A DNA stretch of 64,000 nt from an uncultured Lachnospiraceae bacterium (GTDB lineage: Bacteria > Bacillota > Clostridia > Lachnospirales > Lachnospiraceae). The stretch is taken from positions 30,281 through 94,280 of the forward strand of contig CAJUED010000006.1 of the NCBI GenBank assembly GCA_910585075.1, given 5' to 3'. The notes beneath the pieces were generated by a model. It saw only the letters and a list, made by a program, of their open reading frames with translations. It ran no database searches and was not told the DNA's origin. Made by a program: the position numbers and the translations under genes. Below, one piece after another: positions 7,699 to 14,509 of the stretch. Each line of letters begins with the position of its first letter. Within the stretch, counting starts at the first letter, position 1.

Positions 7699-8526
7699 AT
7701 GAAGAAGAAATTAATTATGATGGTTTTAACCGTGTCATTATCTTTTGTAATGTTTGGTTGTGGAAATAGTGAAACGAAACAGGAAGAACAAAAAGAACAG
7801 GAAACGGAATCAGATGAAGTTGAGGAAGATGTTTCAGATGGAAATGATTATAGTGATATAGTCGGAAAAGAATTTGAAAACGATGAAATTTATGTAAAAA
7901 TTGAAAACACAAATCCAACGTTTGGAATTAATGGAGATTACACAAACGAATATAAAACATTGACAACAGATAAAGAACTTACCATTTATTGCGATGGTGG
8001 TTTTGAAATTGGACATATAAAACAAGGGGCAACAATCGAAATAGAAACCGGAACCTTTGAGGGAAATCCAAGTGCATACTATCGTTTCCCAAATCCAATA
8101 GGGGAGTTACCATTTGAGTATATATACGTTGGCAGTCTTGATTGTGATTTGATTTTTGAATCTTCTGTTGCAGAAGCAGAAACAGAGCAGGAATCTCAAA
8201 CAGATGTAGACCCTTATCAGAATATAGTTTCTGTTTTAGATGAAATGATTGATTCTGAAAAGACTTATACACAAGAGGAATTTGAGGAATTTATAACAGA
8301 ATTTTTCGAGAAGATTGATTACATAACATATAACCCTGATTTGAGTGAGGGTGCAAAAACTTTAAATCAGACTGTAAATCTACAGGGTGATGGAATTAAA
8401 GACTGTTTCAATCGTGTATTCTATAACATCTATGGTTCATTCGGTTGGTGTGAAGAAATGGGAATAAATATAACAGGAGCAAATGGAAATGAATTAGAAC
8501 TTGAAATTAAATTTACTTATGAATAA
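7699..8526 (+). CDS. Putative lipoprotein, paralogue 2
   Basis: Tandem paralogue of the preceding gene, 38 bp downstream. It has a signal peptide with lipobox MFGC (C21), an acidic linker, then the shared core (GKEFENDE, IYCDGGFEIG, SAYYRFPNP). The last 110 or so residues are unrelated in sequence to those of paralogue 1, as if one conserved domain had been joined to two different C-terminal domains. AAAAGGAGATAGAA precedes the ATG. It is co-directional with the glycosyltransferase that starts 29 bp later, so probably co-transcribed. Function unknown. Confidence 0.75.
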   Translation: MKKKLIMMVLTVSLSFVMFGCGNSETKQEEQKEQETESDEVEEDVSDGNDYSDIVGKEFENDEIYVKIENTNPTFGINGDYTNEYKTLTTDKELTIYCDGGFEIGHIKQGATIEIETGTFEGNPSAYYRFPNPIGELPFEYIYVGSLDCDLIFESSVAEAETEQESQTDVDPYQNIVSVLDEMIDSEKTYTQEEFEEFITEFFEKIDYITYNPDLSEGAKTLNQTVNLQGDGIKDCFNRVFYNIYGSFGWCEEMGINITGANGNELELEIKFTYE

Positions 8527-8555
8527 TAAGTGAGAAAGACTTTTAGGAGGACTAA

Positions 8556-9740
8556 ATGGGAAACTTGGGACAATTAGTCTTGTTTCACAGTGAACTGGAT
8601 ACACTTAATCTATTCAGTGATCAGTTAAAAAAAGGATTTGAATTGCTGGGGTATGAGATTTTTGAATTTAATCTCCGGCAAAGTGCATTGAGTCTTGGAC
8701 GTCTTTATGATTTTATTCAAAAGGGATCTGTGACTGCAATGATTGGCTTTAATATGCCTTTTTTCGGTATGCAGCTATCTACCGGTGAGAATGTTTGGGA
8801 AGTGCTGGATATCCCATGTGTCAATATTTTAGTGGACCATCCCTATTGGTATCATGATATTTTGATGCGCACGCCGCAGGTAGGTGTTGTGTTGACTATA
8901 GACAGGAAACATAGTCAGTATGTGGAGCGATTTTATCCACATATCCCTTTTACAGGCTTTCTGCCACACGGTGGAGCTTGTGCGGAGGGCGAGCTGAAAC
9001 CAGTAGCGGAAAGAACGATAGATGTTTTGTATGCAGGCAGCCTGTATGCTGATTATGCGGTCTCACAAAAACCGGATTTTGCACGTTTCCCTTTTCCGGC
9101 AGAAAAGATTTGCCAGGACAGCATTGCCTGGCTGTTTGCCCATCCGGAGGACACTATAGAATCAGTTGTGGAAGGACAGCTTTTGCAAAATGACGTTGTC
9201 CTTTCAGATGAAGAATTGCGGCAATTTATATCTTCCTGTGTTTACATAGAAAGGGTGGTCAGTTCTTACTATAGAGAAAAGGTGGTAGGAGCTGTGGCAA
9301 AGGCAGGAATTTCGATTACTTTATATGGGGATGGATGGTCAGACTGTGATTGGATTCGGCTTCCAAACGTGTCTTATGGCGGACGTATTTCTCCGGAAGA
9401 AGTCCTCAAAAAAATGGAAGACAGTAAAATTGTTTTAAATACAATGCCATGGTTTAAAGATGGAAGCCATGAGCGCATTTTCAATGCAATGCTGCGTGGA
9501 GCGGTTGTGGTTTCGGAGACTTCTGTCTATTTAGATGAAATTTTACCTGATAATGTGTGGGTTCCTTTTACGCTTTCGCAGGAAAGCCTTGCCGCTTTAC
9601 CAAAGAGGATGAGCGAATTGCTCTCCGATAAGGAGAGATTACAGTCGATTGCTTCGGAAGGCTATCGTCTGGCTGCTTCTAAACATACCTGGCAGGCAAG
9701 GGCGCAGGAATTACACAATGATTTATTATCTTTATTATGA
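8556..9740 (+). CDS. Glycosyltransferase, CgeB-like (GT1/GT4-type fold)
   Basis: 394 residues. The C-terminal signature GSHERIFNAMLRGAVVVSE (about residues 303-322) is the sugar-nucleotide binding motif of the CgeB-like glycosyltransferase group, in which the Glu contacts the ribose. The N-terminal half (HSELDTLNL, then a Rossmann-like pattern) fits the acceptor domain often found with it. There are no membrane segments, so it is probably cytosolic, decorating a glycan or protein. It starts after TAGGAGGACTAA. A radical SAM gene follows. The acceptor and donor cannot be told from sequence. Confidence 0.75.
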   Translation: MGNLGQLVLFHSELDTLNLFSDQLKKGFELLGYEIFEFNLRQSALSLGRLYDFIQKGSVTAMIGFNMPFFGMQLSTGENVWEVLDIPCVNILVDHPYWYHDILMRTPQVGVVLTIDRKHSQYVERFYPHIPFTGFLPHGGACAEGELKPVAERTIDVLYAGSLYADYAVSQKPDFARFPFPAEKICQDSIAWLFAHPEDTIESVVEGQLLQNDVVLSDEELRQFISSCVYIERVVSSYYREKVVGAVAKAGISITLYGDGWSDCDWIRLPNVSYGGRISPEEVLKKMEDSKIVLNTMPWFKDGSHERIFNAMLRGAVVVSETSVYLDEILPDNVWVPFTLSQESLAALPKRMSELLSDKERLQSIASEGYRLAASKHTWQARAQELHNDLLSLL

Positions 9741-9888
9741 AAACTGTCGGCTTTTGCGGGCAGCGGGCCAGGCGCCTGCCTGCAGCCAACCGGATGGCAC
9801 AAACATCTGGCGGCCGACGTGCGGGTTTAGGCTGCATGTCGAAGATGTATTTTGCCCGGCGAGATGTTAATGATAGGAGGGGTATGCT

Positions 9889-11022
9889 ATGTTACATATA
9901 GCGGTTTTTGGTAATTCTAAATGGAGTCTTTTGATGAAAGATATTTTGGAAAAAGAATATTCGGATCTGTTTATTCAAAATGACGGGGAAGGCTTTTGCG
10001 TTGATGCGCTGGTGGTTCTGGGGGCTGCGCAAAATGAAGGTGAGATATCTGTGCCGGAATTTATAGAGAGATATAGGGAGGGAGAGTTAATCGCGATTGT
10101 CATTCCCAAGGAGTACTATATCCATCATAACAATTTGGTGCTGGCGCTGCTTAGAAATGGCGTCGATATAAATGATATTTATGAGGGGGTGCGTTTAAAC
10201 GATCAAGTCAGAACACACCCTGAATTGGTGGCCGGCTTAATCACTCCGATTCTTTCCGACCCATATTTGTCCTACTTAGAGTTTCATGTAGCTGATCACT
10301 GCAATTTGAATTGTAAGTACTGTACCCATTATTCGCCCCTTGTGACGGAGCCTGTTTTTTCGGACTATGAAAGTTTTGCATCGGATTTGCAGCAGTTAAA
10401 AAAGTTTATTCCGGATATAGGAATTATTCGGATTTTAGGAGGTGAGCCGCTGCTCAACCCGGATCTTGGTAAGTTCATTACGCTTACAAGGGAACTATAT
10501 CCCACAAGTATCATCACGGTGGTGACCAATGGACTTCTGATTAAGCAGATGAACAGTGCCCTGGTCGAATTGATGAAGGAAAAGATGGCTTTTATCCATA
10601 TTTCCCTCTATCCACCGCTTCAGGACAAAATTCAGGAGATCAAGCAATTTCTCTATGAGCAGGAAATTCCATACACAATTACGGAGATGAACAGGGAGTT
10701 CAGTAAAACACAAATCCTGAACCCTCATTCGGATGAAGACTTTTTTTATAGCTGCTTTCAGGCCTCCTGTACTTGCCTGCAGGATGGAAAGCTTGCGCCA
10801 TGTTATGCGCCTTTTACAACGAAATATTTTAATGAGGCTTTTTCACAAAATCTCCCGACAGATGAAGGCATTGATTTATATAACGATACATTGACGCTTG
10901 AAGATTTGAAGACAAGGCTTTTGCTCCCTATGGAGCGCTGTTTTTACTGCGTTTCCGGGAAGGCATATCCATGGGAGATTGTTGGGAAACATAGTATGTT
11001 GGAGGATTGGGTGATAGACTGA
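9889..11022 (+). CDS. Radical SAM protein with C-terminal Cys-rich region
   Basis: The [4Fe-4S] motif CNLNCKYC supplies C138, C142 and C145 (CxxxCxxC), and ILGGEPLLNPD is the following SAM-binding GGE motif. The first 110 residues form a separate N-terminal domain of unknown type. The C-terminal part has clustered cysteines (CFQASCTC, LAPCYAPF, ERCFYC) that could hold an auxiliary cluster, as in SPASM/Twitch-type enzymes. AGGAGGGG precedes the ATG. It sits directly after a glycosyltransferase, so a role in modifying a surface sugar or peptide is an inference. The substrate is unknown. Confidence 0.8.
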   Translation: MLHIAVFGNSKWSLLMKDILEKEYSDLFIQNDGEGFCVDALVVLGAAQNEGEISVPEFIERYREGELIAIVIPKEYYIHHNNLVLALLRNGVDINDIYEGVRLNDQVRTHPELVAGLITPILSDPYLSYLEFHVADHCNLNCKYCTHYSPLVTEPVFSDYESFASDLQQLKKFIPDIGIIRILGGEPLLNPDLGKFITLTRELYPTSIITVVTNGLLIKQMNSALVELMKEKMAFIHISLYPPLQDKIQEIKQFLYEQEIPYTITEMNREFSKTQILNPHSDEDFFYSCFQASCTCLQDGKLAPCYAPFTTKYFNEAFSQNLPTDEGIDLYNDTLTLEDLKTRLLLPMERCFYCVSGKAYPWEIVGKHSMLEDWVID

Positions 11023-11203
11023 GAGTTTTAAGAATATATGGAAAGAAGTAAATTTTTATTTTCCTGTGATAGAGAGATTTCAGGTAAGGCAAGCCGACCA
11101 AATAGTATGAAAATCATTTTGTTGCGGATAATCTAATACAATACAAGAAAGGCTGCTTCTATGGGAATCAAATAATTTATAAATTTAAGGAGTTCATTAT
11201 AGT

Positions 11204-11758
11204 TTGAGAGGTAAAAAGATTTATACGGCAGTGGCAGTTATTCTGTTGATTGTCTTGTATATTGCGATATTTCACTTTTCAGCCGAGGAGGGAGAAGATT
11301 CCTCTGCGCTCAGCAGAAAAGTCACAGAAATGATTTTGGACATATATTACCGAATTATCGGAGGCGCCGGTGATGGAGGCGGGATAGCGGAGGCAGAATG
11401 GGATTCCACGTTAGAGACAATCATCCGAAAAATGGCTCATTTTGGGGAGTACCTGTGTATGGGATTTCTGTCCTACAGTGTTGTAGCGTTATGGTATCAT
11501 CCTCGGTGGAAAGGGCGTTTTCTCGTGGTGCTACAACTTTTGGTATCTGCCGGCCTGGACGAGCTGCACCAGTATTTTGTCCCCGGGAGATGTGCAGCCT
11601 TCAGGGATGTGATGATAGATACCGCGGGCGGTATAGTGGGTATTATCTTTATTGTGATAATCCGGAAAATAATCAGCAGAAGAAAATTTAAAAGAAAAAG
11701 CAAAAAGTCAAAATGGGAAGCTCCAAAATGGAAAGAGCCTTTCAGATATTCCGGATAG
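11204..11758 (+). CDS. VanZ-family membrane protein
   Basis: 184 residues. The pattern FHFSAEEGEDSSALS after the first membrane helix, then RKMAHFGEYL and finally DELHQYFVPGR followed by FRDVMIDTAGG is the VanZ-like signature. About four membrane helices are visible (7-24 and three later), with a basic tail. The only plausible start is TTG 11204 with AAGGAG 11 bases upstream. VanZ proteins are linked to low-level teicoplanin resistance, but most family members have unknown roles. The last 25 bases of the gene form the left arm of a long hairpin. Confidence 0.8.
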   Translation: MRGKKIYTAVAVILLIVLYIAIFHFSAEEGEDSSALSRKVTEMILDIYYRIIGGAGDGGGIAEAEWDSTLETIIRKMAHFGEYLCMGFLSYSVVALWYHPRWKGRFLVVLQLLVSAGLDELHQYFVPGRCAAFRDVMIDTAGGIVGIIFIVIIRKIISRRKFKRKSKKSKWEAPKWKEPFRYSG

Positions 11759-11784
11759 TTGAACGGTTACCTGAAAGGCTCTTT
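11732..11784. terminator. Convergent hairpin terminator overlapping the vanZ-like stop codon
   Basis: AAAGAGCCTTTCAG (11732-11745) pairs perfectly over 14 bp with CTGAAAGGCTCTTT (11771-11784). The vanZ-like stop codon (11756-11758) lies in the 25-nt loop. The stem is A/T-bordered on both sides, so it could serve both the vanZ-like gene and the converging tyrA. Confidence 0.6.
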
Positions 11785-11852
11785 ATCAGTGCGGCTGTCT
11801 GCAGAGAAAGTGCTGGCATTTACAAGCAGCTTGCGGAGCTGGTTTCGGGCCT

Positions 11853-12953
11853 CTATTTTGGATAAATGGTGTATCCCTTAGTGGAGAGAATTTCTATCGC
11901 CTTTTGGATATCTGATTCCTCATAAAATTCTACCTGCAGTACACCGTCTGTCTGCTCCCGATTATGGGTGATACCGATATTTTTGATGTTAATCTGATGC
12001 AGCGCCAGTATGGTGGCAATGGCCGCCAAAGCACCGGGCTCGTCCGCAATGTCAATGCGGATGGAGTAGGATTTTTTGATAGGGCCGCTGGAAGCATCAA
12101 TAAAGGAATCCCTGTAGAGCCGTGCCTCGTCAAAAAACTGATATAAAGGCACAGCTCCTGCCATATCAATTTCCTTTTTGATTTCGGTCAGAGATACTAT
12201 ATAGTCGGAGAGAAGCCTGGAAATATTTTCTCCGTTGGTCAGGCAAATCTGCTGCCACATTATCGGGGAGGAAGATGCAATTCTTGTAATATCCTTAAAC
12301 CCGCCGGCGGCAATCAGCTTCATGGTACCGTCCTTAGAATCGGACTGCCGGATTAAATTCACCAAAGAAGCCGCAATTACATGAGGCAGGTGACTGATTG
12401 CAGCTGTAACATAGTCATGCTCCTGATAGCTGAGAAGCAGGGGAATGGCCCCCAGAGAGGCGATAAATTCCCTGAAATCACGGACTGTCTCCTGGGAAAC
12501 TTCTTCACAGGGGGTTAGAATGTAATATGTATTTTCAAGGAGCAGGGCTTTGGAATTAATGTAGCCCGTGCGCTCACTGCCAGCCATGGGATGTCCGCCG
12601 ATAAACTGTGCGGTAAGCCCGGCCTTTTCGATATGCCGGTGTATATCGGTTTTGACGCTGCCCACATCGGTGAGCAGGCAGCCTGGGGACATATATTTTT
12701 TTATTTCCATCAAATGATTATCATTTTCTGATACGGGAGCGCATAAAAAAATGTAATCGCAGCTTCTAATCCGTCCATCAATAGAAGAAAGGGCCTCATT
12801 GATAACACCGTCTGTAAGAGCGGCTTTCAAAGATTCAGGATTGATGTCAAAGGCAAGGATGCGGCTCTCCGGATAAAAATTCCGGATCGCTCTGGCAATA
12901 GATCCGCCAATCAATCCTAAGCCAATAAAGCCACAGGTAAAATCACTTTTCAT
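11853..12953 (-). CDS. tyrA: Prephenate dehydrogenase with C-terminal ACT domain
   Basis: Oxidative decarboxylation of prephenate to 4-hydroxyphenylpyruvate in tyrosine synthesis. The N-terminal NAD site is GLGLIGGS; GGHPMAGSE, with the catalytic-region His, follows near the middle. The last 80 residues (SYSIRIDIADEPGALAAI onward) form an ACT domain, typical for feedback control by tyrosine. ATG 12953 is chosen because AGGAAAG precedes it; the ATG four codons upstream overlaps that site. It lies 71 bp downstream of aroF on the same strand and is probably in its operon. Confidence 0.94.
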   Translation of the reverse strand: MKSDFTCGFIGLGLIGGSIARAIRNFYPESRILAFDINPESLKAALTDGVINEALSSIDGRIRSCDYIFLCAPVSENDNHLMEIKKYMSPGCLLTDVGSVKTDIHRHIEKAGLTAQFIGGHPMAGSERTGYINSKALLLENTYYILTPCEEVSQETVRDFREFIASLGAIPLLLSYQEHDYVTAAISHLPHVIAASLVNLIRQSDSKDGTMKLIAAGGFKDITRIASSSPIMWQQICLTNGENISRLLSDYIVSLTEIKKEIDMAGAVPLYQFFDEARLYRDSFIDASSGPIKKSYSIRIDIADEPGALAAIATILALHQINIKNIGITHNREQTDGVLQVEFYEESDIQKAIEILSTKGYTIYPK

Positions 12954-13011
12954 AACTTTCCTCATTTCTGCAAGATAAACTTTGTTTGCTGTTGCCTTAT
13001 TGCCACAGTTT
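12954..13011 (-). promoter_or_regulatory. Weak copy of the pseudoknot-type leader before tyrA
   Basis: On the minus strand AAACT (13011-13007) pairs with AGTTT (12981-12977). The loop holds GCAA three times, complementary to TTGC immediately before the AGAAATGAGG block, which ends 16 nt before ATG 12953. Pairings are short (4-5 bp), so support comes mainly from the shared layout. Confidence 0.25.
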
Positions 13012-13024
13012 TATTCGGTGGCGA

Positions 13025-14044
13025 CTAATTCCCAAAGGCTCTGCCTGCCAACTGGCAGTAAGGGGCAAGCTCCCCGGTGAGCGTAGAAAATTTGGCAAAG
13101 GTAAGAGACTGGGGGCCATCAGACAAAGCGTGGGCCGGGTCATTATGCACCTCAATCATGAGACCGTCCGCATTACATGCAGTGGCGGCCTTTGCCATAG
13201 GAGCTACATATTTGTAAGAGCCTGTGGAGTGGGAAGGATCCACGATAATTGGAAGGTGTGTCCTTTCCTGAAGCACAGGCACAGCGCTTAAATCAAGTGT
13301 GTTGCGGGTGGCAGTTTCAAAGGTACGGATACCGCGCTCGCAGAGTACCACATTGGGATTTCCCTCAGCTATGATATATTCAGCGGCGTTTAACCATTCG
13401 TCTATGGTGGCGCAAAGGCCACGCTTTAACAGTACGGGGAGACCGGACTGGCCGGCTTCCTTTAAAAGAATAAAATTCTGCATATTACGGGCGCCGATTT
13501 GGATCATATCCACATATTTAACGGCGGCTTCAATGGCATCTAAGCTTACCACCTCGCAGATAGTGGAAAGTCCGGTTTCCGCCTTGGCTTCCTGCATGTA
13601 ACGAAGGCCTTCCTCCTCAAGCCCCTGGAAAGAATAGGGGGAAGTGCGGGGTTTATAGGCACCGCCGCGTAAAATAGTGGCGCCAGCGGCTTTCACAGCT
13701 CTTGCAATGGTGAAAAGCTGTTCCCTTGTCTCGACGGCGCAGGGGCCGGCCATGATGGTAAAGTTACCCGGCCCGATGGTAGTGTTTCCTACCTTTACAG
13801 TGGTAGGCTCGGGATGGAATTTTTTGTTGGCAAGCTTATAGCTTTCCGTTACGGGAAGGATATGGTCTACATCCTTAAAAATAGTGAGATTTTCGGTGGA
13901 AATCCTGGATTTATCACCTACGATACCAATAATGGTCACTTCCTCACCGGCGGAAAGATGAACCTGAAGTCCATGATCTTCAATATATTTTGTGACAGCC
14001 TGGATACTTTGCTGGGCTGCCCGGGGTTTCATTACAACAATCAT
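13025..14044 (-). CDS. aroF: 3-deoxy-7-phosphoheptulonate synthase (DAHP synthase, type I-beta)
   Basis: First step of the shikimate pathway: phosphoenolpyruvate plus erythrose 4-phosphate. The first 70 residues (MIVVMKPRA onward) match the ferredoxin-like N-terminal domain of the I-beta group, followed by the KDO8P-synthase-like barrel with MAGPCAVET, RGGAYKPRTSPYSFQG, IGARNMQN, CERGIRTFE and VDPSHSTG. I chose ATG 14044 because GGAGG is 9 bases upstream; this gives 339 residues, the usual size. It has its own promoter and is followed by tyrA. Confidence 0.95.
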   Translation of the reverse strand: MIVVMKPRAAQQSIQAVTKYIEDHGLQVHLSAGEEVTIIGIVGDKSRISTENLTIFKDVDHILPVTESYKLANKKFHPEPTTVKVGNTTIGPGNFTIMAGPCAVETREQLFTIARAVKAAGATILRGGAYKPRTSPYSFQGLEEEGLRYMQEAKAETGLSTICEVVSLDAIEAAVKYVDMIQIGARNMQNFILLKEAGQSGLPVLLKRGLCATIDEWLNAAEYIIAEGNPNVVLCERGIRTFETATRNTLDLSAVPVLQERTHLPIIVDPSHSTGSYKYVAPMAKAATACNADGLMIEVHNDPAHALSDGPQSLTFAKFSTLTGELAPYCQLAGRAFGN

Positions 14045-14100
14045 TTCATTTGTCCTCCATTGTAAATCATTTATCATTTCAAATTAATTTCTGCTCACAC

Positions 14101-14129
14101 AATATAACACTTCAACGTACGAAAGTCAA
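14101..14129 (-). promoter_or_regulatory. Promoter of aroF-tyrA
   Basis: On the minus strand TTGACT (14129-14124), a 17-bp spacer and TATATT (14106-14101). The start codon of aroF lies about 57 bp beyond the -10 box. Confidence 0.7.
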
Positions 14130-14255
14130 TATGGTTACCCTTACTGATACCATGTTTTGCAGCAGTTCGGTTCGGGAATCTGCGCCTATTTTTCAAAGAA
14201 TCATCAAGAACAATGACCTACATGGATATTATTGTGTAAAATTATGCGATTTCAC

Positions 14256-14284
14256 TTGTACAAAGGACAAAAATTTAGTAAAAT
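14256..14284 (+). promoter_or_regulatory. Promoter of the EF-G-like gene
   Basis: TTGTAC (14256-14261), 17-bp spacer, TAAAAT (14279-14284). The remaining 225 bp to the start codon hold a reversed family A repeat and a possible pseudoknot leader. Apart from these and the aroF promoter I see nothing else in the 465-bp gap. Confidence 0.55.
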
Positions 14285-14383
14285 GTCCATATGGGAGTTT
14301 GGGGACAAAAAATTTCGAAAAAAATTTATGGCGTAATGTCCAAAAAAGCCCCAATATAAAGGGAACAGATTGAAAAATAAGCA

Positions 14384-14415
14384 TCAAAGCAGCCATACTT
14401 CGACAACGGCTTATT
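14384..14415 (-). repeat. Dispersed hairpin repeat, family A, divergent copy
   Basis: On the minus strand it begins AATAAGCCGT and ends GCTGCTTTGA, with a degenerate central hairpin. It lies in the leader of the EF-G-like gene. Confidence 0.45.
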
Positions 14416-14430
14416 GATAAAGCAAATTCC

Positions 14431-14509
14431 CTACAAAACAAACTTGTGCTTGCCCGTAGAGTGTTTTCCGCACATTATAGCAGGGGTTAAGCAGGAATGG
14501 AGGACTTAT
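14431..14509 (+). promoter_or_regulatory. Possible pseudoknot-type leader before the EF-G-like gene
   Basis: CTAC (14431-14434) can pair with GTAG (14456-14459). The loop segment TGCTT (14447-14451) is complementary to AAGCA (14489-14493), which abuts GGAATGGAGG and ends 16 nt before ATG 14510. The stem is short, so this is a weak member of the family. Confidence 0.25.

Noticed and set aside
9741..9870. Short frame continuing past the glycosyltransferase stop
   Set aside because: Out of frame with the gene, no start signal; the GC-rich stretch looks like non-coding structured DNA.
14050..14373. 107-codon frame in the aroF/EF-G-like intergenic region
   Set aside because: It spans the aroF promoter in the opposite sense and has no binding site; composition is that of AT-rich non-coding DNA.
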